From contig JAETNP010000008.1 in the NCBI GenBank assembly GCA_021768185.1, positions 1 through 64,000 of the forward strand: DNA of 64,000 nucleotides. The letters run 5' to 3'. Positions 40,708-51,243 of the stretch are shown one piece after another. The notes below the pieces were generated by a model, which searched no databases, had not been told where the DNA came from, and was given only the letters and a program-made list of their open reading frames with translations. Numbering within the stretch: position 1 is the stretch's first letter; each line of letters starts with the position of its first letter. A program made the translations under genes and the position numbers. The stretch comes from Oscillospiraceae bacterium. GTDB taxonomy: Bacteria; Bacillota; Clostridia; Oscillospirales; Oscillospiraceae.

Positions 40708-42951
40708 CTAGAGAGCATGTTGCCCGGCGTCCCATCCCAGCACCGTCTCCCGCAGTCCGTCCAGGTCCAGCACGCCCAGGGCGAAACCCTTCTTCACCAG
40801 CGGCTCCGGGAGGAATTCGTCGTACTTGTCGAACAGGGGCAGCTCCTTGGGATAGACCAGCTCCAGCGGGTCAATGGGCTTCTGAACTTCTTCCAGCACC
40901 ACCCGGAAAAAGGTCTCCTCGTCTGCTTTCATGGTGAACTGCATGTAGTAGGGCCGTGCGGAGTCCAGATTCCGCAGGCCCAGACGCTCAGCGCATTTGA
41001 CCTTCAGAAAGCGCTCCAGCGTGAGGAACACATAGGTCCCCACCCAGGGCAGCAGGCACCACATATTGCCTCCCAGGTGGATCAGGGGCCTTTCCCCCGC
41101 GCCGGAGTGGGATGCCGTAAACCGGGCCTGCTCCAGACGGGCCGCGGCGTTCTTCATCAGGTAGGGATAGGACCGCTCCTCCCGGAGGACCTGCCGCATC
41201 CGCCGGAGGATCCGGGTATGCAGATCCCCGGGGCACAGGCCGAAATAGGCCGGGATGGCGCCCTTTACCTGCTCGCAGTATACCAGATGCCGCTTGCGGT
41301 CCACGTCCAGCACCACCCAGACGTGCCCCGCGATAGCCAGCTTTTCTCCCACCGGGGGCGGCAGCACCACAGTGCCCAGTTCCTGGGACTCATTGCGGAC
41401 AGTGTATTCCTCATTCTCCTGAAACACGCCGTAAAACCGGTAGGAATTGACTACACGCTCCCCGGCCAGGCCCACGATCAGGCCGCCCTGCTCCGTGCGC
41501 TGGATGTGGTCCGTTTCGATAAGATGGCGCAGCAGGACCCGGTAGTCCTCCTGAGAGATCCGGTGGAAATAGTGCAGCCGCAGCACCCGGTCCGCCAGAG
41601 CCCCGGGCGACAGTTCCCCACAGGAGGCCAGGGTGGACATGGTCTGGTGGTACACCAGACTGTAGGGGAGGCGGTCCAGCCGGGGCGGCTCCACCCAGCG
41701 CTCCTCCAGATAGAGCTGCACCAGGGCGATGCCCTGCAAAAGCTTCCATGGAATGGTGGCGGGCAGCATGGCCCGGGCCTCCGGCTCGTCCTCCCGCATG
41801 ACGAACCACATCTCCGGAGGCGCTTCCCGCCGTCCCGTGCGGCCCATGCGCTGGAGGAAGGAGGACACCGTCCAGGGCGCGTCGATCTGAAAGGCCCGCT
41901 CCAGCCGGCCAATGTCGATGCCCAGCTCCAGCGTGGCGGTGGTGACGGTGGTCAGATACTGGCTCTCGTCCTTCATCACCTCCTCCGCCGTCTCCCGGTA
42001 GGAGGCGGAGAGGTTGCCGTGGTGGATGAGGAAGCGGTCCGGCTCGTGGGCGCGCTCACAGTACTGCCGGAGGGTGGCGGTGAAGGTCTCGCACTCCTCC
42101 CGGGAGTTGACGAAGACCAGACACTTTTTCCCCCGGGTGTGCTCGAAAATGTATCCCAGGCCCGGGTCCGAGTTGGCGGGGGCCTGATCGGTTTTTTCCT
42201 CCAGCACCGGCAGGGCCTCGATATCCGGCCGGTCCTCGGCGGCCTGGACGTCCTTCACGTAGAAGTGCTCCATGCTCAGCCGCCATTTGGACCCCTTGGC
42301 TTCGATCTTGGGAATGATGGTCTTCCGTCCTGTGCCCAGGGAGAGGAATTCTCCGGTCCGCTCCGGGTCGCCGATGGTGGCGGAGAGGCCGATACGCCGG
42401 GGGTTCACCCCCGCCAGACGGCTCAGACGCTCGATGAGGCACAGCGTCTGTCCGCCTCGGTCCCCTCGCAGGAGGGAATGGACCTCGTCAATGACCACGA
42501 ACCGCAGGTCGCCGAACAGCTTGGGGATGGCGGCGTGCTTGTGGAGCAGCATGGCCTCCAGGGATTCCGGGGTGATCTGCAAAATGCCGGAGGGGCGCTT
42601 CATCAGCCGGTCCTTGTGGCTCTGGGCCACGTCGCCGTGCCAGTGCCAGACGGGAATGTCCGCTTCGGCGCACAGATCGTTGAGGCGGGCGAACTGGTCG
42701 TTGATGAGGGCTTTCAGCGGCCCAATGTAGATGCAGCCCACGGAGGACGGCGGGTCCTCAGAAAAGAGGGTGATGATGGGGAAAAACGCCGCCTCGGTCT
42801 TGCCGGAGGCGGTGGAGGCGGTCAGGAGCAGATTGTCGTCGGTGCGGAAGATGGCTTCCGCCGCCGCCACCTGGATGGCGCGGAGGTTCTCCCAGCGGTT
42901 GCGGTAGATGTACTCCTGGACGAAGGGGGCGTAGCGGTCGAAAATGTTCAT
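40708..42951 (-). CDS. sngC: Lhr-like superfamily 2 helicase, Shango defence component
   Basis: A 747-residue helicase. Walker A is STASGKT, motif II VIDEVHSLL, motif III LSATIGDPE, and motif VI LQRMGRTGRREAP. The C-terminal 300 residues follow the Lhr/BrxHI-like extension. With the TerB-N/C protein and the BrxD-like ATPase encoded upstream it matches the Shango anti-phage system (SngA TerB-like, SngB ATPase, SngC helicase). The start has AAGGAGG four bases upstream. It is the last gene of the operon, separated from the ATPase by a small extra gene. A perfect terminator follows. Confidence 0.85.
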   Translation of the reverse strand: MNIFDRYAPFVQEYIYRNRWENLRAIQVAAAEAIFRTDDNLLLTASTASGKTEAAFFPIITLFSEDPPSSVGCIYIGPLKALINDQFARLNDLCAEADIPVWHWHGDVAQSHKDRLMKRPSGILQITPESLEAMLLHKHAAIPKLFGDLRFVVIDEVHSLLRGDRGGQTLCLIERLSRLAGVNPRRIGLSATIGDPERTGEFLSLGTGRKTIIPKIEAKGSKWRLSMEHFYVKDVQAAEDRPDIEALPVLEEKTDQAPANSDPGLGYIFEHTRGKKCLVFVNSREECETFTATLRQYCERAHEPDRFLIHHGNLSASYRETAEEVMKDESQYLTTVTTATLELGIDIGRLERAFQIDAPWTVSSFLQRMGRTGRREAPPEMWFVMREDEPEARAMLPATIPWKLLQGIALVQLYLEERWVEPPRLDRLPYSLVYHQTMSTLASCGELSPGALADRVLRLHYFHRISQEDYRVLLRHLIETDHIQRTEQGGLIVGLAGERVVNSYRFYGVFQENEEYTVRNESQELGTVVLPPPVGEKLAIAGHVWVVLDVDRKRHLVYCEQVKGAIPAYFGLCPGDLHTRILRRMRQVLREERSYPYLMKNAAARLEQARFTASHSGAGERPLIHLGGNMWCLLPWVGTYVFLTLERFLKVKCAERLGLRNLDSARPYYMQFTMKADEETFFRVVLEEVQKPIDPLELVYPKELPLFDKYDEFLPEPLVKKGFALGVLDLDGLRETVLGWDAGQHAL

Positions 42952-43004
42952 GGGACCTCCTTGAGGGATTGTTCGATAAACTGAAATTTGTCAATGTGGT
43001 TGGT

Positions 43005-43436
43005 TTATTCTGCCCCGTAGCGCAAGAGGTTCCCTAATTCGTTCAAACGGATATATCCATTTGGATCTGTATAATCCTCTGCTAAAATAGCTAAGGCTTT
43101 AATTACCCCCTGCATATTTTCTTGTACCCTTTCGGGGTTGAGTGCCATTTCGCCGTAAATGATATTGCAGTATAGATACTCTGGGTTGCCTATGTTATTG
43201 TTCAGATAGTGATAGGCATTCATAAAACTCTTAAACTCCGCTACTCCATATATGTAGAGATAGTCATCTCCTTTTGTTGAATATTCCTTGAAACTCTCTA
43301 ATGATTGATACACACTGGCCTGGCACAAATTTACCATCTCAGTGTGTTCGATACTGGCTTGCCTCCAAAACATAAAACAAGATACGGACAATACGGCCAT
43401 TATAACAAGCCCTATTATCCAAATGTGTTTCTTCAT
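43005..43436 (-). CDS. Membrane-anchored protein of unknown function in the Shango operon
   Basis: A 143-residue protein with one N-terminal membrane helix (IWIIGLVIMAVLSVSCFMFW) and a polar, probably extracytoplasmic domain rich in Tyr and Asn (AYHYLNNNIGNPEYLYCNII). I recognise no family. It sits between sngB and sngC, with gaps of 46 and 53 bases, so it is probably cotranscribed. Base composition is much lower in GC (about 40 percent in the line starting 43021) than the adjacent helicase and ATPase genes, suggesting a separate origin. GAGG lies eight bases before the ATG at 43436. A longer in-frame reading to 43550 would overlap sngB. Confidence 0.68.
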   Translation of the reverse strand: MKKHIWIIGLVIMAVLSVSCFMFWRQASIEHTEMVNLCQASVYQSLESFKEYSTKGDDYLYIYGVAEFKSFMNAYHYLNNNIGNPEYLYCNIIYGEMALNPERVQENMQGVIKALAILAEDYTDPNGYIRLNELGNLLRYGAE

Positions 43437-43482
43437 ATTGGTATACCTCGTAAATCCCGATTTATTGCTCCCACGCAAACAC

Positions 43483-44796
43483 CTACAGCTCAAACTCCGC
43501 GAACTGCTCCCCGGCGGACTCCTCCTGCACCGCGTTCTGTGCGTAGGCAAAATCCTCGCTGCCCAGCAGCTCCCGGACCTTTACGTCCGGATTCTGGTAC
43601 ACGATGTCCAGCACCTCGATAAAATCCCGGATGACCTCCCGGGGGGTGATATGCTCGTCCGCGCCGATGCGGCCGAACTCGATCTCGATGAAATCCGCCA
43701 TATCCTGCTGAGTGACGATCTGCGCGTACTCGTAGAGCTCCGCGTGGATGCCCGCCAGCTTCTCCACCAGAATCAGCATCTCCTCCGGCGTCAGGGGCTG
43801 GAGGCGGATCACCGGGGAGAGCAGATCCTTGTGCTGGCCGGAGAAACGCCCCTCCGCCAGCCGGGAGCGCAGGGCCTCGTAGCTGTAGACGCCCCGCCGG
43901 GGGTCCTCCATGCACTGGGGCGTGCCGCAGAGGATGACGCCCAGGTGTTTGGCCTTGCCCTGCATGGTGTCGTTGTACATGGTGAGGATCTTCTCATAGT
44001 TGTACTGCCGGGTGATGGCGTTGGGGATCTTGTAGATGTTCACCAGCTCGTCGATGAGCACCAGCATCCCGGCGTAGCCCGCCTGCTGGAGGAAGCAGGC
44101 GAAGAGTTTCAAATACTCGTACCAGTCGTCGTCGGTGATGACGATGTTGACCCCCAGCTCCTGCCGGGCCTCAGTCTTGGTGGCGTACTCCCCACGGAAC
44201 CATTTGAGAACCTTGCCCTTGGTCTCATCGTCCCCGGAGAGGGAGGCGCGGTAGTAGAGGGTCAGCAGCCGGGCGAAGTCAAAGCCGTGGACCATCTCGC
44301 TGAGGGAGGCAATCACGGCGGAGATCCGGCGCTCCGCCAGCGGGGCCAGCCCCGGGTCCGTGACGCTGAGGCCGGACGCCTCCGCGGCCTCCTGCTGCAC
44401 GCTGCTGATCCAGCGGTCCAGGATCAGGGACAGGGCCCCGCCCTCGGGCCGGGTCTTGGTGGACATGTTGCGGATAAGCTCCTTGTAGGTAGCCAGGCCC
44501 TGGCCGCGGGTGCCCTGGAGCCGCCGCTCCGGAGAAAGGTCCGCATCCACCACCACGAAGTTCTTCGCCATCACGTAGTTGCGGATGGTCTGGAGCAGAA
44601 AGCTCTTGCCGCTGCCGTACCGCCCCACGATGAAGCGGAAGGAGGCGCCGCCGTCGGCGATAATGTCCACGTCATGGAGCAGGGCGTCGATCTCCGCCTT
44701 CCGGCCTACGGTGACGTAGGGCAGTCCTACCCGGGGCACCACGCCGCCTTTCAGGGAGTTCATCAGGGTCTGGGCAATTCGTCTGGGGATCTTCAT
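43483..44796 (-). CDS. sngB: BrxD-like P-loop ATPase, Shango defence component
   Basis: A 437-residue P-loop ATPase of the BrxD (DUF2791-like) group. Walker A is GRYGSGKS (about residue 55) and Walker B LVLIDELVNIY, with sensor-like regions after it. In BREX type 2 and Shango systems such ATPases are paired with Lhr-like helicases. The start codon overlaps the sngA stop by four bases (ATGA), so it is translationally coupled to it. It contains no nuclease motif. Confidence 0.85.
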   Translation of the reverse strand: MKIPRRIAQTLMNSLKGGVVPRVGLPYVTVGRKAEIDALLHDVDIIADGGASFRFIVGRYGSGKSFLLQTIRNYVMAKNFVVVDADLSPERRLQGTRGQGLATYKELIRNMSTKTRPEGGALSLILDRWISSVQQEAAEASGLSVTDPGLAPLAERRISAVIASLSEMVHGFDFARLLTLYYRASLSGDDETKGKVLKWFRGEYATKTEARQELGVNIVITDDDWYEYLKLFACFLQQAGYAGMLVLIDELVNIYKIPNAITRQYNYEKILTMYNDTMQGKAKHLGVILCGTPQCMEDPRRGVYSYEALRSRLAEGRFSGQHKDLLSPVIRLQPLTPEEMLILVEKLAGIHAELYEYAQIVTQQDMADFIEIEFGRIGADEHITPREVIRDFIEVLDIVYQNPDVKVRELLGSEDFAYAQNAVQEESAGEQFAEFEL

Positions 44797-46262
44797 GGGC
44801 GCACCATCTCTTTCAAATCGTCTATATAGTCCTCGACCACCTGGGAACCCTCATCCAGGACCGTGTCCCCAAATGTGTCGTACAGTTTTTCATTGATACT
44901 GTCCGTCAGGACGGACAGTATCTGCCCCGATTCCCGCACCCAGCCGGTATCCCCGCCGTAGAGCAGGCATTGCAGCAGACGGATCTCTGCCGGGGCCAGA
45001 GGCGCATCCGGCTGGGAAGCCGCCTCCTCCGGCGGAGAGATCTGCGCCTGTTCGTATTCCGGCGGGGCGGGCTCCTCCGGGCCGTCCGTCTCCTCATCGA
45101 CAATCAGCTTCTCCTGGGTGATGGAGGCGTCCCGGCGGATACGTGTCAGCTGGGCGTAGTCGATGACGATTTTTTTCTCCTCGGCGGCCTGCTTCTCCGC
45201 CAGGAGTCCCTGAATTTCCTCCCGGATGATACGAAGAATCCACTTGGTATCCAGCTCGGACTTGACAGGGTGGCGGTCATCCAGAGCCTGGCGCATCTCG
45301 GCGTCAATGGTTTTTATCAGAGCATCCAGCTTTGCGCCGGCCCCCGGCGTGACGGCGTACTTGTCCACAGACCAGACGCCGTTTTCACAATGGCAGATGC
45401 AGCGCTCATCCACAGCGTATTCGTAATTGCGCCTTTTCAGCGGGTCACAGAAAACCGCCGCCTCAAAGGGGCGAGCCTGATAGCGGCCGGGACTGCCGAA
45501 GTATTGCTCCACCAGGGACTTCTTGCACCGGGCGGCGCAGTGGTCCGTCATCCGCCGCAGCACCCGGACAATCACCGCGTCCATATCCTCTCCGTGAGCC
45601 GCATAGAACTTGGAGCGCCCCAGCCATTTGGGGGCCAGCTGCTTCACCGCGGTGATGATCCGGTCCGGCTGCTCGGTCCCCACCTGCTCCAGCACGGCGA
45701 TGCTCCGGTCAAAGAGCACCTGGGAGGAACCGGACAACAGCTCCGCGTCCAGTCCGTAGTAGACCACATAGTCCACCATCCACTGACTAAGATAAGAGAG
45801 AATGGCATCGTCGATCTGGCCATAGGCGTCCCGAAAATCCCGCAGCCTGCAGTATCCGTCCATAGGGTCCGCGGCGCCGATCTGATTGATCAGCTCATAG
45901 ATATAGAGAAAGGCGAAAGACAGGGAGGTCTCCCTGACCTCGCCCCGGCGCAGCTTGGTCCGCCAGGCGAAGTAGCCCCGCAGCTCCTGGTCCGACAAGG
46001 ACTGATAGGTGGGGTAATAGTACTGCACCCGTCCGGAGAAGTCGTAGTCGTCCTCGTAATTGACCAGCAGCTTCGCCTGCTGGAGAAAAACCGCGCTCCG
46101 GGACTGCCAGTACTGCATGGTCCTGCTCTCCAGGGAGCGGGCAGCCCGCAGGAGGGAGGGCAGGCGCTCCGGCCTCTGCACGGGCTTGGGGCGGATGGCC
46201 TCATCCCGGAAAACGGTGCTGCGGAACCATTCAGCGGTGTCTTTCATTCTCCTTGGGTCCAC
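44793..46262 (-). CDS. sngA: TerB-N/TerB-C domain protein, Shango defence component
   Basis: A 489-residue protein. The TerB-N signature is visible in YPTYQSLSDQELRGYFAWR and the SFAFLYIYELIN segment that follows; a TerB-C region occupies the last 150 residues. TerB domains are metal-binding helical modules also found in tellurite resistance and phage defence proteins. The start is a GTG at 46262 with AGAGGAGG ten bases upstream. ATGs at 46298 and 46301 would lie at or upstream of the transcription start expected from the promoter at 46300-46328, so I reject them. It is the first gene of the operon. Confidence 0.83.
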   Translation of the reverse strand: MDPRRMKDTAEWFRSTVFRDEAIRPKPVQRPERLPSLLRAARSLESRTMQYWQSRSAVFLQQAKLLVNYEDDYDFSGRVQYYYPTYQSLSDQELRGYFAWRTKLRRGEVRETSLSFAFLYIYELINQIGAADPMDGYCRLRDFRDAYGQIDDAILSYLSQWMVDYVVYYGLDAELLSGSSQVLFDRSIAVLEQVGTEQPDRIITAVKQLAPKWLGRSKFYAAHGEDMDAVIVRVLRRMTDHCAARCKKSLVEQYFGSPGRYQARPFEAAVFCDPLKRRNYEYAVDERCICHCENGVWSVDKYAVTPGAGAKLDALIKTIDAEMRQALDDRHPVKSELDTKWILRIIREEIQGLLAEKQAAEEKKIVIDYAQLTRIRRDASITQEKLIVDEETDGPEEPAPPEYEQAQISPPEEAASQPDAPLAPAEIRLLQCLLYGGDTGWVRESGQILSVLTDSINEKLYDTFGDTVLDEGSQVVEDYIDDLKEMVRP

Positions 46263-46299
46263 AGTGCCCGCCTCCTCTTTCGTCCAAATGTTCTGCATC

Positions 46300-46328
46300 A
46301 TTATATAACACAAGGAAATCTCCGTCAA
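46300..46328 (-). promoter_or_regulatory. Promoter of the Shango operon
   Basis: On the minus strand TTGACG (plus 46323-46328), 17 bases, a perfect TATAAT (plus 46300-46305). Transcription would begin near 46293, leaving a leader of about 30 bases before the GTG start. Confidence 0.8.
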
Positions 46329-46410
46329 GCAGACCGGAGGAAAAATTCACGCTTGCCCCCTGCGGCGCGCTTCCCTTTCATGGGCTTGCGGCGGGAGAAA
46401 AGATATGATA

Positions 46411-46537
46411 TATTATTTCCGAATTAAAAATTCGGAAATAATATAATTGATTTGAGCCGCTTTTCTCGCCGCCGTGAACGGCGGCAACCGAAAAGCATGG
46501 CACATATTACCTCCGAGCTTTAAGCTCGGAAGTAATA
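46411..46537. repeat. Three-hairpin element, copy B
   Basis: A 127 bp copy of the element at 38988-39113. Hairpin 1: TATTATTTCCGAATT (46411-46425) with AATTCGGAAATAATA (46429-46443). Hairpin 2: GCTTTTC (46459-46465) with GAAAAGC (46490-46496) enclosing GCCGCCGT with ACGGCGGC. Hairpin 3: ATTACCTCCGAGCT with AGCTCGGAAGTAAT, one mismatch. Compared with copy A, both strands of the hairpin 2 outer stem changed together, keeping pairing. It lies between the Shango promoter and the aldo/keto reductase gene. Confidence 0.82.
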
Positions 46538-46583
46538 GTATTTTCGACTGAACAGCAAGAAAAACTTGAAGGAGACATCTGCA

Positions 46584-47504
46584 ATGAAACTAATTCCATT
46601 GGGCGGCAGCGGATGGATGGTTCCCGCCGTTGCCGTGGGCTGTATGCGGCTGGGAGAGCTGGACGGAGCGGCGCTGGGGCGGTTCATCCATACGGCGCTG
46701 GACTGCGGTGCAACATACTTTGACCACGCCGACATCTACGGCGGCGGCAGCTGCGAGGAGCACTTCGGCGCGGTGCTGCAGAATGATTCCTCGATCCGGC
46801 GTGAGGACTTGATTTTACAGTCCAAATGCGGCATCCGGCAGGGGTTCTATGATTCCTCCAAGGAGCACCTGCTGGAGGCGGTGGACGGAATCCTGAGCCG
46901 TCTGCATACCGACTATCTGGACGTACTGCTGATCCACCGCCCCGATGCGCTGGTGGAACCGGAGGAAGTGGCCGCCGCCTTTGACGAGCTGGCGCAGAAG
47001 GGAAAAGTGCGCCATTTCGGCGTATCCAACCACAAACCTATGCAGATCGAGCTGCTCAAGAAAGCCGTCCGGCAGCCGCTGCTGGTCAACCAGCTGCAGT
47101 TCAGCCTCCCGGTCTCCAACATGGTGGCCAACGGCCTGGAGGTCAACATGGAGACGCCGGGCGCCGCCGACCGGGACGGGAGCGTACTGGACTATTCCCG
47201 GCTGTACGGCATGACCATTCAGGCGTGGTCCCCATTCCAGACGCCCAGCTGGGGCGGATGCTTCCTGGGGGATGCGCGCTATCCGGAGCTGAACCGGGAG
47301 CTGGACAGCCTGGCGGAGCAGTACCATACCAGCGCCACAACGATTGCCGCGGCGTGGCTCCTCCGTCATCCGGCACGGATGCAGCTGATTACCGGCACGG
47401 CCAGGGAGTCTCGGCTGAGGGAGATCGTCCAGGCCTGTGAGGTCCGGCTGACCCGGGAGGAGTGGTACCGGCTGTACCTGGCCGCCGGACACCCTCTGCC
47501 GTAA
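46584..47504 (+). CDS. Aldo/keto reductase
   Basis: A 306-residue TIM-barrel oxidoreductase (MKLIPLGGSGWMVPAVAVGC at the start). The AKR tetrad residues fit: Asp in FDHADIYGGG, Tyr in the same loop, Lys in QSKCG and His in LIHRPDA. The C-terminus has the NADP-binding LITGTARESRL. The substrate is unknown. GAAGGAG precedes the ATG at 46584, preferred over a TTG at 46566. It lies just downstream of repeat copy B and ends at a strong bidirectional terminator. Confidence 0.9.
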   Translation: MKLIPLGGSGWMVPAVAVGCMRLGELDGAALGRFIHTALDCGATYFDHADIYGGGSCEEHFGAVLQNDSSIRREDLILQSKCGIRQGFYDSSKEHLLEAVDGILSRLHTDYLDVLLIHRPDALVEPEEVAAAFDELAQKGKVRHFGVSNHKPMQIELLKKAVRQPLLVNQLQFSLPVSNMVANGLEVNMETPGAADRDGSVLDYSRLYGMTIQAWSPFQTPSWGGCFLGDARYPELNRELDSLAEQYHTSATTIAAAWLLRHPARMQLITGTARESRLREIVQACEVRLTREEWYRLYLAAGHPLP

Positions 47505-47546
47505 GAGCAGGCTGGGTGTCTGCCCCGGCAGCCCTGCGGCTTTATT

Positions 47547-47600
47547 GACAAAAAAGTTCGTACAACCGCGCAGCTTAACGGTTGTACGAACTTTTTTGTC
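47547..47600. terminator. Bidirectional terminator between the aldo/keto reductase and uvrB
   Basis: A 22 bp perfect stem (47547-47568 with 47579-47600), including GACAAAAAAGTTCGTACAAC, and a 10-base loop. The A6 and T6 runs are inside the stem ends. It separates convergent genes. Confidence 0.85.
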
Positions 47601-47645
47601 CCAATAGCGGTATGAAACACATCAAGCAGGACAGATCGCCGGGAG

Positions 47646-49613
<1,968 letters not shown>

Positions 49614-49628
49614 AGGATACCTCCCTGT

Positions 49629-50300
49629 TTACAATAGTCCTGACTCGGCCATAGATACATAGTCGTTGTCCGCCACAATAATGTGATCCACCAGACGCAC
49701 GCCCATGGTTTCCAGCGCCTCCCGGACCATCCGGGTGGCTACTCTGTCCTCGTGGGAAGGCAGGGCCACGCCGCTGGGGTGGTTGTGGGCCAGCACCACC
49801 ATCACCGCCTTGGAACGCAGGGTGTTCTCCATGATCTGGCGGATATTGAGCCCCACGCTGCCCAGGTCCCCTTCGCCCAGCTTGTAGAGTCCCTTCTTTT
49901 TTCCCTTCCCGTCCAGGCAGAGCTGGTACATGACCTCGGAGGCGTGGGCGATAAAGATCCGCCGGAAGAACTCCCCGATCCGCTCCCGGGTGTCCAGGAT
50001 GACCTCGCAGTCCTCCCCCGACATCAGCACCCGCTGATACAGCGCGGGGACCAGCCGGATCAGCACCGCCGCCTTCTCCTTGACATAGGGTACCTCCATC
50101 AGCTCCTCCGGCGGAGCGGACAGCACCGCCTGCAGGCTGCCGAACCGCTCGATGAGCGCGTGGGCGATGGGGTTGGTATCCCGCTGGGGGATGGCGTAAT
50201 AGAGCAGCACCTCCAGCAGCTCGTGGTCGGCAAAGGATTCGGCACCGCACCGGAGAAACTGTTCCCGTTTTCTGTCTCTGTGACCGTCATGGACGCCCAT
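49629..50300 (-). CDS. radC: RadC family JAB-domain protein
   Basis: A 223-residue protein. It has a helix-hairpin-helix-like N-terminal part (LLEVLLYYAIPQRDTNPIAH) and a C-terminal JAMM metalloprotease-like domain with HNHPSG and the following S-x-x-D (SHED). The DNA-repair role of RadC is disputed; the JAMM residues suggest a metal-dependent function. The ATG at 50300 has GGAGGAGAG upstream and is preferred over one at 50399. It is cotranscribed with uvrB. Confidence 0.92.
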   Translation of the reverse strand: MGVHDGHRDRKREQFLRCGAESFADHELLEVLLYYAIPQRDTNPIAHALIERFGSLQAVLSAPPEELMEVPYVKEKAAVLIRLVPALYQRVLMSGEDCEVILDTRERIGEFFRRIFIAHASEVMYQLCLDGKGKKKGLYKLGEGDLGSVGLNIRQIMENTLRSKAVMVVLAHNHPSGVALPSHEDRVATRMVREALETMGVRLVDHIIVADNDYVSMAESGLL

Positions 50301-50348
50301 TGGTTTCTCTCCTCCTCTCCGCCGGTCGGCGGAAACCCGTTTCCTGTT

Positions 50349-50377
50349 ATTGTACCACACAAACAGATGTTTCACAA
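50349..50377 (-). promoter_or_regulatory. Promoter for radC-uvrB
   Basis: On the minus strand TTGTGA (plus 50372-50377), 17 bases, TACAAT (plus 50349-50354), 48 bases before the radC start. No clear LexA box is visible next to it. Confidence 0.65.
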
Positions 50378-50434
50378 GAGGAATTTTTAAATTTGTCAAA
50401 TTTGGCCGGACATCCGCCGGCCTCCCTGTGCAGG

Positions 50435-50469
50435 AAGGACCCCGGCCGCATCGTGCGGCCGGGGTCCTT
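50435..50469. terminator. GC-rich hairpin after the small-protein gene
   Basis: A perfect 16 bp stem, AAGGACCCCGGCCGCA with TGCGGCCGGGGTCCTT, and a TCG loop. It lacks a U-run on the minus strand, so it may terminate weakly or act as an mRNA end-stabilising structure. Confidence 0.6.
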
Positions 50470-50488
50470 CTGAGCGCTCCGGGTGTAT

Positions 50489-50659
50489 TTACCGATTCAT
50501 GGTCTCCTTCACAGAGGCCGCAGCGGCATCCACCGCGTCGGTCGCCGTCTGCATCGCCTTGCCGGCGGCAGTCTTTTTCACAGTGTTGGTGTGCAGCGCC
50601 ATGTCGGCCGCCGCACCGGCGGCTGCGCCCAGCAGCATCCCCTTTAAAAAGCCTTTCAT
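50489..50659 (-). CDS. Small Ala-rich protein (56 aa), YtxH-like
   Basis: A short reading frame. It begins MKGFLKGMLLGAAAGAAADM, a glycine/alanine-zipper membrane-like segment, and continues as a helix rich in Ala, Asp and Lys ending VKETMNR. A strong GGAGGAG site lies seven bases upstream, and a hairpin follows the stop. YtxH-type proteins share this pattern, but function is unknown. Translation of the opposite strand gives a longer frame with no Shine-Dalgarno site, so I prefer this one. Confidence 0.72.
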   Translation of the reverse strand: MKGFLKGMLLGAAAGAAADMALHTNTVKKTAAGKAMQTATDAVDAAAASVKETMNR

Positions 50660-50826
50660 CCGTCCACTCCTCCTCTCGGTCGTCCTGGGAATTGCCGAAG
50701 CCGTCCCCCTATACGCGGCAGAGACTTCAGCAATTCTGCTCTAGTATTTCCGCCAAACCGGGAAATAAGCGCGCCGGATAAATTTTCTAAAATGCTGCGG
50801 TAAGCAAGGGGCCCTTTTTGATCGGG

Positions 50827-51243
50827 TTACTCCGGATGGCTGGCCTCACAGGCCCAGCGGCTGGGTTGTGTGGAGCAGATACCGTTCCACTGACAGCCGC
50901 CGCAGACGGCAGGGCGGAGACCGGGGGTCAGGATGCGCTCCTGGACCAGGCGGGTGAAGCAGCCGAAAGAGAGGATATAGCCCTCCCCCAGACCGCACAG
51001 CGACAGAACGGACCGGTCATAGGCCGCCACCAGCTCCGGCTTGCTGCAAAGACCCCCGTTATTATTGGGACAGGGGCCGCATACGGCGTCGGTGGCCGTA
51101 GTCAGGCGGATGGGAGTCTCCGGCGTCAGCTCCTCCAGCAGCGCCGCCATATGGGCGGAGAAGGCGTCGCTGTAGCCGTGCCCTACGAAATAGGCCATAC
51201 ACATGCCATGGTGGGGCCGGAGAGGCAGGGGCTCACTTGACAT
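50827..51243 (-). CDS. DUF1284 domain protein
   Basis: A 138-residue protein matching DUF1284: LRPHHGMCMAYFVGHGYSDA near the start, then DAVCGPCPNNNGGLC and FGCFTR, with a C-terminal CGGCQWNGIC cluster. The cysteines suggest metal binding. The ATG at 51243 overlaps the bioY stop by 11 bases, so it is coupled to bioY. It has no upstream Shine-Dalgarno site. Whether it shares the biotin function is unknown. Confidence 0.8.
   Translation of the reverse strand: MSSEPLPLRPHHGMCMAYFVGHGYSDAFSAHMAALLEELTPETPIRLTTATDAVCGPCPNNNGGLCSKPELVAAYDRSVLSLCGLGEGYILSFGCFTRLVQERILTPGLRPAVCGGCQWNGICSTQPSRWACEASHPE

Noticed and set aside
40708..46262. BREX type 2 system
   Set aside because: BrxD-like ATPase and Lhr-like helicase occur in BREX, but pglZ, the methyltransferase and brxC are missing while a TerB-N/C protein is present. 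Shango fits better.
46263..46328. Longer N-terminus for the TerB-N/C protein (ATGs at 46328, 46301 and 46298)
   Set aside because: These starts overlap the promoter elements or lie before the expected transcription start, and have no ribosome binding site.
50499..50744. 81-residue plus-strand frame opposite the small-protein gene
   Set aside because: No ribosome binding site, while the minus-strand frame has a strong one and a sensible amino-acid pattern.
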